64,000 nucleotides of DNA. Source: Sphingomonadaceae bacterium. GTDB lineage: Bacteria; Pseudomonadota; Alphaproteobacteria; Sphingomonadales; Sphingomonadaceae. Below, piece after piece: positions 1-10,972 of this stretch (position 1 is its first letter; each line of letters starts with the position of its first letter). Both the position numbers and the translations under genes were made by a program. Below the pieces are notes generated by a model. The model saw only the letters and a program-made list of their open reading frames with translations, had not been told where the DNA came from and did no database searches. Where the stretch lies: assembly GCA_021732525.1 (NCBI GenBank), contig JAKFUU010000018.1, positions 124,001-188,000 of the forward strand, in the 5' to 3' direction.

Positions 1-72
1 GCCGCGTACCGGGCGATGTGCATCTAAACCAAGGGGCCGCAGTTGTGCAGCGATCTGATGAGGAGAATGGTG

Positions 73-615
73 ATGGCGATTGACGAAGCGGCCTTGCAGC
101 GCCTGCTTGACAAAGAAGAAATTCGCGAAGCCGTGCTCAAATATTCGCGTGGAACGGACCGCCATGACGAAGACTTGATGCGGCAGGCCTACCACCCCGA
201 TGCCCGGGATGATCATGGCGGATATATCGGGGGTCCTGAGGGGCTTATCCAATATGTCAATGCAGTCCACACGGACAACTGGAGGGCCCATCACCACTTT
301 GTCACCAACATGACAATCGAGATCGAGGGTGATGTCGCCCATTGCGAGACCTATAGCCTTGTAACACTCGCCCGCCACGAGGGCGGCATGATCGATGTGG
401 GTGCCGGTCGCTATATGGACCGCTGCGAAAAGCGCGGGGGCAAATGGGCCATAGCCGAACGGATCAACATTGTTGAATATGTCGGTCTCCTCCCCGAAGC
501 GAGCGAAGGCTCGGTGGACTACGATATGTTCGTGCGCGGCGCGTGGGACAGGTCGGATCCGTCCTATATGCGGCCGCTAAAGCTGGGCCGGCCAGACCGC
601 TCTCCGCAGCAATAG
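73..615 (+). CDS. SnoaL-like (NTF2 fold) protein
   Basis: This is a small single-domain protein of about 180 residues. The N-terminal pattern (two helices, then YSRGTDRHDEDLMRQAY and a DDHG turn) is typical of the SnoaL-like/NTF2 cone fold. The same pattern recurs in the protein encoded at 10973-11509, so the two look like paralogues. Members of this fold act as small hydratases, isomerases or ring-modifying enzymes; no reaction can be assigned here. A TTG at 43 is also in frame, but the ATG at 73 has AGGAGA six bases upstream and is the better start. It is followed by about 250 bases and a palindromic operator-like site before the VOC gene. Confidence 0.75.
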   Translation: MAIDEAALQRLLDKEEIREAVLKYSRGTDRHDEDLMRQAYHPDARDDHGGYIGGPEGLIQYVNAVHTDNWRAHHHFVTNMTIEIEGDVAHCETYSLVTLARHEGGMIDVGAGRYMDRCEKRGGKWAIAERINIVEYVGLLPEASEGSVDYDMFVRGAWDRSDPSYMRPLKLGRPDRSPQQ

Positions 616-711
616 GTGCTGTGCGAGCAATGCGGACAGGGGAGGCGGGCTGTGGTTCACACCTGCGGGCCCTATGGGGGAGCAGGTGGTCCATCTGGCA
701 TTAAAAAACAG

Positions 712-719
712 TGACATCA
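712..719. promoter_or_regulatory. Operator-like palindrome (copy 1)
   Basis: TGACATCA core, 149 bases upstream of the VOC gene at 868. A TATAGA hexamer follows at 732-737 and could be a -10 box. It belongs to the family of 11 intergenic copies described in the findings. Confidence 0.45.
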
Positions 720-867
720 TGTTCAAATAGGTATAGAGCTGGGGCTGCAGGACCCGAAGTCGAAATTCGCATGTAGCGTATTTGCAGCCTTACTGTTGTG
801 CGCCAGTCGACTGGCGGTCGGAGCAGCTTGCTAGAGCCTCACGAGGCCAATTGAGAGAGGGGATAAT

Positions 868-1380
868 ATGTTCGAGTCGAACCAAATATTTCAGGCCGCA
901 TATGTCGTGGAAGATCTCGACGCAGCAATGGACAATTGGATGCGCGTCGCCCAGATCGGCCCGTTCTTCGTTTTGCCCGATTGCGCCCCCGATGTGATTT
1001 ACCGCGGCCAGCCTGGTGAACTTCTGGCAGATGTCGCCTTTTGCCAGGCCGGCTCTACAATGATCGAATTGATCAAGGTAAAGAGCGACGGCCCCAATCA
1101 TTATCGCGACACCGTTCCAAAAGGCACGGACGCATATCATCATCAAGGGTATTTTACCGATGACTTTGATGCCGAGGTCGCCCGTTTCGCGGCGATGGGC
1201 GTCGAAGCAGCATGCCTCGGGCAATTCGAGACAACGCGCTACGCCTATTTTGACACGACGCACCTTGTCGGTTGCATGACGGAGGTTCTGGAACGTGATC
1301 CGCTCATTCTCGATATGTTCAAGAAGGTCGCTGACGCTGCGGAAAACTGGGACGGCTCCGATCCGGTGCGAATGATCTGA
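868..1380 (+). CDS. VOC family (glyoxalase-like) protein
   Basis: This 170-residue protein has the vicinal-oxygen-chelate pattern: an N-terminal beta-alpha unit (QAAYVVEDLDAAMDNW) and a second unit beginning with HHQGYFTDDFDAEVARF, where the His could be a metal ligand. The family includes dioxygenases, isomerases, epimerases and glyoxalases that use a divalent metal; the reaction here is unknown. A purine-rich RBS (GAGAGAGGGG) precedes the ATG. It is the first gene of a plus-strand run with the DUF1214 protein, an SDR and a sulfotransferase, so all four probably work on the same compound. Confidence 0.75.
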   Translation: MFESNQIFQAAYVVEDLDAAMDNWMRVAQIGPFFVLPDCAPDVIYRGQPGELLADVAFCQAGSTMIELIKVKSDGPNHYRDTVPKGTDAYHHQGYFTDDFDAEVARFAAMGVEAACLGQFETTRYAYFDTTHLVGCMTEVLERDPLILDMFKKVADAAENWDGSDPVRMI

Positions 1381-1411
1381 GACGGGTAAGGTGACATAGC
1401 AGGAGAGGCGT

Positions 1412-2590
1412 GTGAACAGGGCAATTGGAAACTGGGACGAATATGTCGATCTTTTGAAGCCTGCAGGGCAGGATCTGCTCAAGCTATTATGGAAACCGGA
1501 AGATGATCAATACAAGGCGGATTTCTATCGCCAGTTGGTGATGAATATCAGCTATGCCTATTTCCAATATTTCCAGTCGAACAGCGAACACCCGGAATTC
1601 ATGCCGTTGTGGAATTCGGTGTTCATGTTTCAGCCCAATCCAGACGATGTTTATTACTACGCGCCGCTGGACGGCACAAAGCGCTATCGCATTGTGGGTG
1701 ATCGCGGCACCATCCGCATGCTGATGTTCCAGTTTGGCAGGGGCCTGATTGGTATGGTCGACGAAGTCGGCCAGCAATTCAGCAGTTTCCTGAATGACGA
1801 CGAAATAGTGCCAGGGCCGGACGGGAAATTCGAAATTCTCTTGTCAGCTACGCCGCCCGAACCGGGTTACAAGGGCATTTGGCACGAGATCCAGGAAGAC
1901 GTGGATTATACGCTTGTGCGTATGCGTTCCTACGACTGGGGCAACGAAATCGATACCCGCATGGCAATCGAATGCCTCGACGCGCCGCTTCAAAAGCGCC
2001 GGATGTCGGCCGCCGAGATTGACGAGCGACTGCGCCGCGCCCTTACGCTTTCAGAACGCTATTGCCCTCTAATGTACGGGCTGCAGAATGACTCTAAAGA
2101 AAAGATTGGTGTCAACAAGTTCAATCTTCAAACAAATCACGGCATCGGCCTTGTTCAGCAATATTATTGGGTGGCGTATTTTGAGGTGGGCGAGGATGAA
2201 GCGCTGATCCTGGAGACCGATATCCCGAAGGGCCGGTACTGGAACGTCCAGACCAACGATCCCTACTTCAACACTGTGGAATATGTCTACCGCCAGTCGA
2301 GTCTGAACGGACATCAGGCGCGACTGGACAGCGATGGAAAATTCCGTGCAGTGGTCTCGCATACTGATCCCGGCGTGCACAATTGGCTGGACACGGGCGG
2401 TTTTACCGAAGGTACGTTTTACGGCCGATGGACGCAATGCGAGAGCAATCCGCTGCCGACGCTCAAGCGGGTGAAGCTAGCCGACATCCGCCAGCACCTT
2501 CCCATCGATACGCCGGTGATCAGCGAGCCAGAGCGTCGCGAGATTTTGAGCAAGCGGCGCCTAGGTGCGCAGTTGCGACGTCGGTGGTGA
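1412..2590 (+). CDS. DUF1214 domain protein
   Basis: This 392-residue protein carries a C-terminal DUF1214-like region, recognisable from the block around ILETDIPKGRYWNVQ and the later FYGRWTQCESNPLPTLKRV. The biochemical role of the family is not established. Such proteins are common in sphingomonad and actinobacterial degradation clusters next to SDR and SnoaL-like genes. The start is GTG, eight bases after AGGAGAG, 31 bases after the VOC gene, so the two are likely co-transcribed. No signal peptide or membrane segment is visible. Confidence 0.7.
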   Translation: MNRAIGNWDEYVDLLKPAGQDLLKLLWKPEDDQYKADFYRQLVMNISYAYFQYFQSNSEHPEFMPLWNSVFMFQPNPDDVYYYAPLDGTKRYRIVGDRGTIRMLMFQFGRGLIGMVDEVGQQFSSFLNDDEIVPGPDGKFEILLSATPPEPGYKGIWHEIQEDVDYTLVRMRSYDWGNEIDTRMAIECLDAPLQKRRMSAAEIDERLRRALTLSERYCPLMYGLQNDSKEKIGVNKFNLQTNHGIGLVQQYYWVAYFEVGEDEALILETDIPKGRYWNVQTNDPYFNTVEYVYRQSSLNGHQARLDSDGKFRAVVSHTDPGVHNWLDTGGFTEGTFYGRWTQCESNPLPTLKRVKLADIRQHLPIDTPVISEPERREILSKRRLGAQLRRRW

Positions 2591-2638
2591 TTTAAAACCG
2601 GACACCAAGAAGCCAGCAATCAAGCAGGAGAGAATAAC

Positions 2639-3400
2639 ATGACCAATCGTTGGTCGAACGTCAGCTTCGACTTTTCAGGCGCCACGGTTCTGGTGACCGG
2701 CGGCACCAGCGGGATCGGAGCGTCCATCGCTGCAGCCTATCATGAAGCGGGTGCGGAAGTGATCATCACCGGTACCCGCGCGACGCCTGCCGACTATGAC
2801 ACCGATCTTTCGGCCTATCGCTATTTCCAGATGGACGTGGAGAAGCCCGAGCAAATCGACGCAGTCGCTGCGGCAATTTCGAAACTGGACATTCTGATCA
2901 ACAACGCTGGCTTTCTACTCGCCAGTGAGGCTGATGAGATGGATCCCGACAATTTTGAAAGGGCCATCAGGATTCACCTGCTCAGTTGCCAGCGACTCGC
3001 AGTGCGCTGCAAGGACAAGCTAGCGCAATCCAGGCTGCCCGGCGGAGCGTCTGTTATAGGTTTGGGGTCGCTTGGTTCCTATTTCGGTATGCTGGGTCTT
3101 GCTGGCTATGGACCGGCCAAAACGGGGCTGCTCGGACTCACGCGCAGTCTGGCTGTCACATGGGGAAGCGACAATATCCGCGTGAACGTCGTAGCGGCGG
3201 GCGCCATTGACACCCCTTTGTGTGCGTCCTTTCTGTCGAACCCCGAACAGTCTGGCCCGCATACAGCCCGCACCCCGCTAGGCCGGCTCGGCGTGACGGA
3301 CGATGTGAACGGGGTTGTCCTTTTCCTCACCAGCGGTGCGGCATCCTGGATCACCGGACAGACCGTTATGGTTGATGGCGGCTATACGATCTTTGGCTGA
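2639..3400 (+). CDS. SDR family oxidoreductase
   Basis: A classical short-chain dehydrogenase/reductase of 253 residues. The NAD(P)-binding TGGTSGIG lies near the N terminus, NNAG in the middle and a YGPAK catalytic Tyr-Lys pair in the second half, with a VDGGYTIFG C terminus. Such enzymes interconvert alcohols and ketones. The start has an AGGAGAG RBS. It lies 48 bases after the DUF1214 gene and 22 bases before the sulfotransferase start, so it is in the middle of one operon. The substrate is not predictable from sequence alone. Confidence 0.88.
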   Translation: MTNRWSNVSFDFSGATVLVTGGTSGIGASIAAAYHEAGAEVIITGTRATPADYDTDLSAYRYFQMDVEKPEQIDAVAAAISKLDILINNAGFLLASEADEMDPDNFERAIRIHLLSCQRLAVRCKDKLAQSRLPGGASVIGLGSLGSYFGMLGLAGYGPAKTGLLGLTRSLAVTWGSDNIRVNVVAAGAIDTPLCASFLSNPEQSGPHTARTPLGRLGVTDDVNGVVLFLTSGAASWITGQTVMVDGGYTIFG

Positions 3401-3422
3401 TCTACATATGGGAGTGGTTGCA

Positions 3423-4976
<1,554 letters not shown>

Positions 4977-4996
4977 TCAGCGATTGGCCGGGCGGA

Positions 4997-5827
4997 TCAT
5001 GACTCCTCCGCACGCCAGGCCGCGGCGTTATCGTAGGCCGCCAGAATGCGATCGAAGTAATTTTCGACAAGCGGTCTCATCCCGGCGTGGGTGACGATCA
5101 ACGGTGCGTTGGCCTTCAGCCCCGCAACGGTACGCGCAGCCACTTCATCCGGCGATATGAGCAAGGGCGGATGAGGTTTTGGCAGGTCGTCTCGGAAGGT
5201 TATTTCACCGCCGTCGGGAGGAACGTGACGTGCTGAGTCGACGACAGCCGTTTCGGTTCCCCCCGCCAGCAATATCGAGACTTTGACACCCATTTCTGCA
5301 GCTTCGTGGCGCAGCGCGAAGGCGAGCGCAAGCATCGCCGCTTTGGCCGGTGTATATGGGCCATGGCCCAAAACCCAGTCGGGAAAGAGGGCAACCTGCG
5401 ATCCCGTGAACAGGATGGTTCCCGAGCCACGGGCCGCCATGTCGGGATAGAATGCTTCGACGCAGTTGGTCGCTCCCCGAAGGTTTAGATCGAGTGACCA
5501 ATCCCAGTCAGCACTGTGATGGTCCAAATAAGTTCCAATGGTCGTCGCGCCGGCGTTTGCGCATAGCAGGTCCACCTGACCGAAACGGTCCTTCACGCTC
5601 TCGGCCAGCACTTGGACCTGCTTCCTGTCAGCGACATCGCAAACATAAGCAGCGACCTCACGTCCGCTGGACTGACGCAGCTTTTCGGCGGCGTTGTCGA
5701 GCTTTACCTTGTTTGTGGCCGCGATGGCTATATCCATTCCCTCGCTCGCGAGGCGCTGCGCCAGTGAAAACCCGATTCCGCTACTGCCGCCGGTGACTAC
5801 TGCGATCTGGTTCGCCCATACGCCCAT
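4997..5827 (-). CDS. SDR family oxidoreductase
   Basis: A classical SDR of 276 residues: TGGSSGIG cofactor loop at the N terminus, ANAG, then YTPAK with the catalytic Tyr and Lys. The C-terminal part is longer than in the neighbouring SDRs and ends without the usual VDGG motif, resembling the SDRs whose C-terminal section starts with a 'SPDEVA' turn. It is convergent with the sulfotransferase and lies downstream of the MFS transporter on the minus strand, about 150 bases from it. A 7-of-8 match to the operator core (TGATGTCG, 5866-5873) lies upstream, but I do not count it. Confidence 0.85.
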   Translation of the reverse strand: MGVWANQIAVVTGGSSGIGFSLAQRLASEGMDIAIAATNKVKLDNAAEKLRQSSGREVAAYVCDVADRKQVQVLAESVKDRFGQVDLLCANAGATTIGTYLDHHSADWDWSLDLNLRGATNCVEAFYPDMAARGSGTILFTGSQVALFPDWVLGHGPYTPAKAAMLALAFALRHEAAEMGVKVSILLAGGTETAVVDSARHVPPDGGEITFRDDLPKPHPPLLISPDEVAARTVAGLKANAPLIVTHAGMRPLVENYFDRILAAYDNAAAWRAEES

Positions 5828-5979
5828 CTTCAGATCCTCTTCGTTATATACATGTCAGATGGGCATGATGTCGTGGAACACCGGCGCCGGTCATTTTCAG
5901 CTTTTTGGCCTTGCCTCGATTCACATTGCGCCACGCCTTTGCAACACCATTTCTCGTCACTCCGTGCGAATTCGCCGGC

Positions 5980-7164
5980 TCATGCTGCCGACCTGCGGCC
6001 TAGGTTAACGAGAATCACAATTAAAATACCCGCCACTATTGAGGCGGAGATCATCAGGAACAGAGGAGGGATGCCCAGTATGATCGGCACTGGCGCGGTC
6101 ACTGCAGGACCCGCTGCGGCACCAAAGTAAAGACATGTATACATGAGTCCCATTGTCTTCGTCGCCAGTTCCGGTGGAGCAGCGCGCGTCGCCCATGTAA
6201 AAAGGCAGGACAGAGTCAACCCTATTCCCACTCCATACACCAGGATCGGGGCCACGAATGTCTCGAATGACCAGGCACCCGCCGAGCCTCCTAGCCCGAT
6301 CGCAATGAGAATAAAGCCGCAAACCACGCCCGTCGAAGGTAATATATGAACGAACCAGCGTCCAAATGCGAAAGATGCGGCAGCTACCGCACACGAAAGA
6401 AGCGCGAAGATCGCGCCGATAGCCGAGGGCGTACCGAATGGCATTGCTCCAATCAGAAACGCCAAGTGGATCTGAAAGGTGCTCGAGATCGCCTGCATTG
6501 CCAAAGCCAGCGCCAGTACCGGAAAAGTTGATTTTAGAGCCTTGTAACTGCCGGATGCGGGTTTGCGCGTTTCAGCGGCCTTGCCCCTTTTCATACACAA
6601 AACGGGGCCTAGGAAAATGACGCTCACGATGGCGTGAAGCAGGAAAGGGGTGCGCCAAGTGAATGCGGACGCGATGTAACCAGATACGAGGATGAAACCA
6701 ACGCCGGTAAGGGTTCCGAACGTAATCAGCCATCCGATCATCCGAGCACGATCGGGGCCGTCGAAATTGACTGCCACATGACCGAAGCAGCAGGAAAGCA
6801 TAGCGCCGGAGGCGATACCAAGAAGAAATCGAGTGACGAGAAGCAGCCATGCATGGTCGATCGCAGCCCCCACTGATCCGAGGAAGCCGAACGCGACCAG
6901 AGCGACCAGAAGAACATTTCGGGTGCCGTAGCGCCGGACGGGGAAGTCTACGAGCAGCCCGGCGATCATAATCCCAAAAAAGGGTAAGGAACTCGCAAAT
7001 TGTGCAATCACCTGGCCTTGTCCGCCGCCGCCGAAATGCTTTGCCAGCGGAATCAGCACAGGAGGGAGCACATCCCAGATCAGCGACAAACCTGCATTGC
7101 CACTGAAAACGGCAAGGATTGCTGCCCGTTCTCGCCAGGCGGGTTGGCTAGCTGGCATCGCCAT
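5980..7164 (-). CDS. MFS transporter
   Basis: A 394-residue integral membrane protein with about twelve hydrophobic segments, a short basic cytoplasmic stretch in the middle (MKRGKAAETRKP) and an MFS-like loop between helices 2 and 3 (DFPVRRYGTRN). It probably moves a small organic compound, perhaps a pathway substrate or intermediate, across the inner membrane by proton coupling. It lies between two SDR genes on the same strand. The start is not marked by a clear RBS; ATG codons at 7164 and 7158 are both possible. Confidence 0.85.
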   Translation of the reverse strand: MAMPASQPAWRERAAILAVFSGNAGLSLIWDVLPPVLIPLAKHFGGGGQGQVIAQFASSLPFFGIMIAGLLVDFPVRRYGTRNVLLVALVAFGFLGSVGAAIDHAWLLLVTRFLLGIASGAMLSCCFGHVAVNFDGPDRARMIGWLITFGTLTGVGFILVSGYIASAFTWRTPFLLHAIVSVIFLGPVLCMKRGKAAETRKPASGSYKALKSTFPVLALALAMQAISSTFQIHLAFLIGAMPFGTPSAIGAIFALLSCAVAAASFAFGRWFVHILPSTGVVCGFILIAIGLGGSAGAWSFETFVAPILVYGVGIGLTLSCLFTWATRAAPPELATKTMGLMYTCLYFGAAAGPAVTAPVPIILGIPPLFLMISASIVAGILIVILVNLGRRSAA

Positions 7165-7287
7165 CGCTCATTACTGAGCCAGCCGGTGCTTTTGCAGGCA
7201 GCGCAAATCGCTTCAGCAAACGGCGGGAGGGGAACACGGAAAATTTAGAGAGCGCGTTTTTCGATACCGTCCCGAACGGACATCCTG

Positions 7288-8073
7288 TCATGGGAGAAGC
7301 AGTCCGCCATCGACGACTATGGAACTGCCCGTCACATATCGACTGTCTTCGCTGGCGAGGAACAGTACCGCATTTGCGATGTCGTTGGCATCGGCCATGA
7401 AGCCTAGTGGTACTGTTGCTTCGGCCATAGCACCCAATTCTTGCGGGGTCGGCGGAGCGCCATCTTCGCCATTGCCGAGATGGTCCCAGGCCGGCGTCGC
7501 TACCATGCCTGGATGCAGTGAGTTCACCCGGATGTTCATTTTTCCTTGTGCACACTCGAGCGCGGCAACTTTTGAAAGTTGAGCGACCGCGGCCTTGCTG
7601 GCGCAATAGGCTGACATGTTGGCATAGACCTTCATTGCAGCGGCTGATGACATATTGATTATGCTGCCGCCGCCACTCGCCGCGATTAACGGGATTGCGT
7701 GTTTCATCCCAAAAAACATGCCGTCGAGATTAAGCGCGAATACTTCGCGGAACGTTTCATACGACATGTCGACTAGCAGCGCAGATCGACCGATCCCAGC
7801 GTTATTCAGCAAGATATGCAAGCCACGATAGGCGGATTTCGTCTCAGCAATGGCTTCAACCCAAGCCGACTCCTTCGTAGCGTCAAGCGCAATGTAAGTG
7901 GCGCGTCCACCTGCGGCGCTAATACTTTCGACGACCGCGCGACCGCCCGTTTCCTGTATATCCGCAATCACTATCGCGGCGCCTTCCCTCGCCATGAGGA
8001 GTGCGGAAGCTTTGCCAATTCCCTGCGCACCGCCTGTGACTAGTGCAACTTTGTTATCGAGCTTTCCGGCCAT
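7288..8073 (-). CDS. SDR family oxidoreductase
   Basis: A 261-residue classical SDR with TGGAQGIG at the N terminus, NNAG, an NMSSAAA serine segment and YCASK. The C terminus (VDGGLLLP) is of the FabG/cyclohexanol-dehydrogenase style. A GGGAGAGG RBS precedes the ATG. It is divergent from the TonB receptor at 8294; one operator-like palindrome lies in the shared upstream region. It is probably the first gene of a minus-strand unit that continues into the MFS transporter and the next SDR. Confidence 0.88.
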   Translation of the reverse strand: MAGKLDNKVALVTGGAQGIGKASALLMAREGAAIVIADIQETGGRAVVESISAAGGRATYIALDATKESAWVEAIAETKSAYRGLHILLNNAGIGRSALLVDMSYETFREVFALNLDGMFFGMKHAIPLIAASGGGSIINMSSAAAMKVYANMSAYCASKAAVAQLSKVAALECAQGKMNIRVNSLHPGMVATPAWDHLGNGEDGAPPTPQELGAMAEATVPLGFMADANDIANAVLFLASEDSRYVTGSSIVVDGGLLLP

Positions 8074-8213
8074 TCTGCCTCTCCCATTTTGGCCCCGTCA
8101 GCGGGGGGCAATAGCCAAATTCGTGCTTCACCATCTGGTTGACGTCCGAATGACCAACCAAGAGGCAGCCTATTAACGACGTCGGGTTGAATCAAAAAAT
8201 CAAAACACAAAGT

Positions 8214-8221
8214 TGACATCA
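8214..8221. promoter_or_regulatory. Operator-like palindrome (copy 2)
   Basis: TGACATCA core preceded by T, giving TTGACA, which also fits a -35 box. It lies 73 bases upstream of the TonB receptor ATG and within the divergent region shared with the SDR ending the minus-strand unit. Confidence 0.5.
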
Positions 8222-8293
8222 CTATTCATTTACGGTAGTCCGAGCCGCAGTTAGCTGCAAGTTAAAAATCAAAAAGGTGAGGGAGAGATCGAT

Positions 8294-10702
8294 ATGAAAT
8301 TGCGTATACCTCGGAAGAGTTTGCTCGTTGGTGCCAGCTGTATCGCGGTTTCAACCGCATCAGGTGCATTTGCGCAACAGGGCGAAGAGGTGCCGCAGGC
8401 GACTGAATCGCGCTCCCAGAATCAATTCGACGAGATCATTGTGACCGCGCGCAAACGCGATGAATCGCTTATGGACGTTCCCGTTGCGGTTACTGCCATC
8501 GGTGCGGCTCAGCTCGAACGGACAGGCGCCGTCGGTCTTGAGCAGATCGCCCAGTTGGCGCCGCAGGTGATCATAGCTCGCGCAAGTTCGGGTGCAGGCG
8601 CGAGCCTCTCGATCCGCGGACTGGGCACGCCGTTTTTTGATCCGGCGGCCGAGAACAGTGTCGCAGTCAATATTGACGGCGTAGCGGCAAGCCGCGGCAA
8701 TATCATCTCTCAAGGCTTTTTCGACCTGCAGCAGGTTGAAGTTCTGAAAGGCCCTCAGGCGCTGTTCTTCGGAAAGAACAGCCCCGCTGGCGTCATTTCC
8801 CTGCGCAGTGTAAGCCCTAGCGATACGCTGGAAGGTTATGTGCGCGTTGGCTATGAGTTCGAGGCGCGTGAGCGCTATGCAGAGGCTGCAATTGGCGGAC
8901 CGCTGACTGAATCGCTAAGGGCGCGAATCGCAATTCGCGGGTCAAAGATGCGTGGCTGGCTGACCAACACGGCAGTACCACTGAATCCCAATCCGTTTTA
9001 CGGCGCTCCGACGCCGGGTGCCACATCGAAGGGCAACGGCGGCGAGGACATTCTTGGTCGCGTGACGCTGGTCTATGAACCGGGGTCGGATTTCGATGCC
9101 ACGCTCAAGGTCTCTGCAGGCAAGCACAAGGACAATGGCACGACCGGCCAAGCGGTTTGTGCGCCAGAAAGCGGCCTGACTCAGCCGACCATCTTCGGCT
9201 TCTTCAGTGATCCGGGCGGCGACTGTAAGTTCGACCAGCGTTACCAGAATGCATCCATAACAGAAACCTTTGCCAAGAACTACGTCCTCGGTCGTAATGG
9301 TAAACCCTATGCCGATAGCCAATCTATGCTGGCATCGTTGACCATGAATTATAATTTCGGCAATCTCACGCTCACCAGCGTAACTGGCTATTTCAAGTTG
9401 AAATACAAAAATTTAGCGGATTTCAGTTTTAGCAGCACAGCTACGAATTCATCCACCGCCGCCGAAGATACCGAGCGGTTCTCGCAGGAGTTACGTCTGG
9501 TCAGCGACTTCGATGGCCCGCTCAATTTTACGTTGGGGGGATATTATGAGGACGGTAAGGTCGATACCTTGGCCAGTGCGATATTCGTACCGGTGTATGA
9601 TCCCGTCGCCGACACTTTCCAGTCCTATGTCTATGAGTCGGGCGTCGACAGCAAGGCCCTATCAGTATTCGGCCAGCTGCGTTGGGAAATCGTGGAACAA
9701 CTGGAGCTTGCCGGCGGCGTTCGTTATAGCCGTGACAGGAAGAGCATCACTCAGGGTCAGTTGTATGTGAACCCGGCTTTCGGATTTATCCGTACCGCAG
9801 GTGATTTCCTGAGCGGCAAGTTCAAGGACAGCAACTGGTCACCCGAAGTGACACTGTCCTGGAAGCCCAACGATGACGTCCTCGTGTATGGCGGGTTCAA
9901 GACAGGTTACAAAGGCGGTGGTATCGGCACCCCGGCCCTGTTGGCGGCTGGTCAAGTGCTCTCTGATATTTCGTATGGAAGCGAAACAATTAAGGGCTTC
10001 GAAGGCGGGGTAAAGGCCGAACTGCTGGATCGCACGGCGCGCGTTCAGTTGACCGCCTATAGCTATGACTATAGCAATTTGCAGATCAGCGTTTTTGACC
10101 AGACGCTGTTCCAGTTCCGCTTGGCGAACGCGCCGTCGTCTCGGATCAAGGGACTGGAATTGGCGGGTGAGTTGCGTCCCGTTAATGGCCTCTCGCTGAA
10201 CGCGGCTCTGGCTTACAATGACGCCAAATATACTTCTTTCCCGTCTTTTGCGTGCTACCAGTACCAGACCATAGCGCAGGGCTGTACGGGCGGGGTTGTA
10301 GATCCAGTCACTGGGTTCGTCGCGGGTGGGCAACAGTCCCTCACGGGCCGATCCTTGTCGCGCGCGCCCAAATGGGCAGTAAATGCCGGCTTCAATTACG
10401 ATCATGAAATGGGTAACGGCATCGGCATTGGCATCAATGCCGATGCCAACTACTCCAGCGGCTATGATGCGGCGGAAGATAAGGCACCGGTCGCTCGACA
10501 GAAATCCTATTGGCTGCTCAATGCCGGCGCTCGGGTCTATTCAGATGATGCCGGTTGGGATTTGTCCATTGTCGGCCGCAATCTGACCAACAGATACTAC
10601 CGGCACATTGCGCACGGAAAGAGCGGTGGCTCGCCGTTTGAGTATACGACTTACCTGCCGCGCACCCGTGAGATTCGCGTTCAGTTGGGCTATAAGTTCT
10701 AA
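8294..10702 (+). CDS. TonB-dependent outer membrane receptor
   Basis: An 802-residue outer-membrane receptor. A signal peptide ends around AFAQ (residue 27-28), then a TonB box (DEIIVTARKRDE), a plug domain with the conserved LEVLKGPQ-type element (VEVLKGPQALFFGKNSPAG) and a 22-strand barrel ending GYKF with a terminal aromatic residue. In sphingomonads such receptors import many organic substrates besides iron chelates. The RBS (AGGTGAGGGAGAG) is clear, a palindromic operator lies 73 bases upstream and a strong terminator follows at 10723. It is likely a single-gene unit for uptake of the island's substrate. Confidence 0.92.
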   Translation: MKLRIPRKSLLVGASCIAVSTASGAFAQQGEEVPQATESRSQNQFDEIIVTARKRDESLMDVPVAVTAIGAAQLERTGAVGLEQIAQLAPQVIIARASSGAGASLSIRGLGTPFFDPAAENSVAVNIDGVAASRGNIISQGFFDLQQVEVLKGPQALFFGKNSPAGVISLRSVSPSDTLEGYVRVGYEFEARERYAEAAIGGPLTESLRARIAIRGSKMRGWLTNTAVPLNPNPFYGAPTPGATSKGNGGEDILGRVTLVYEPGSDFDATLKVSAGKHKDNGTTGQAVCAPESGLTQPTIFGFFSDPGGDCKFDQRYQNASITETFAKNYVLGRNGKPYADSQSMLASLTMNYNFGNLTLTSVTGYFKLKYKNLADFSFSSTATNSSTAAEDTERFSQELRLVSDFDGPLNFTLGGYYEDGKVDTLASAIFVPVYDPVADTFQSYVYESGVDSKALSVFGQLRWEIVEQLELAGGVRYSRDRKSITQGQLYVNPAFGFIRTAGDFLSGKFKDSNWSPEVTLSWKPNDDVLVYGGFKTGYKGGGIGTPALLAAGQVLSDISYGSETIKGFEGGVKAELLDRTARVQLTAYSYDYSNLQISVFDQTLFQFRLANAPSSRIKGLELAGELRPVNGLSLNAALAYNDAKYTSFPSFACYQYQTIAQGCTGGVVDPVTGFVAGGQQSLTGRSLSRAPKWAVNAGFNYDHEMGNGIGIGINADANYSSGYDAAEDKAPVARQKSYWLLNAGARVYSDDAGWDLSIVGRNLTNRYYRHIAHGKSGGSPFEYTTYLPRTREIRVQLGYKF

Positions 10703-10722
10703 GGCGTGCACGATCGCGAAAG

Positions 10723-10761
10723 CTAATCTCCCCGGAAATCCATGATTTGCGGGGAGATTAG
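10723..10761 (+). terminator. Rho-independent terminator after TonB receptor
   Basis: A perfect 12-bp inverted repeat (CTAATCTCCCCG at 10723-10734 and CGGGGAGATTAG at 10750-10761) with a further AAATC/GATTT pairing inside the loop. It is followed by ATTTT. It starts 20 bases after the receptor stop codon. Confidence 0.85.
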
Positions 10762-10972
10762 ATTTTGATGCAATTCAGGCAAAGATCTGATGTCGCTTGT
10801 AATCCACGCGTAAGCCGAAGTTCAGTTAAATATCGCGCAAGAATGCATCGGCCTTTGCGCAATATATTCCCAAACGGGCCCTAGCGGACTCTCCGGCGGT
10901 CGATTTGCGCGGAGGAAAATGAATACCTCTCACGTCGGCAAAAATTCCTATTAAGCGAGCAGGTGAAAAGAT

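Noticed and set aside
5866-5873. TGATGTCG near the SDR at 4997 (also 10788-10795 and 51223-51230)
   Set aside because: Seven-of-eight matches are expected often by chance and these lack AT-rich symmetrical flanks.
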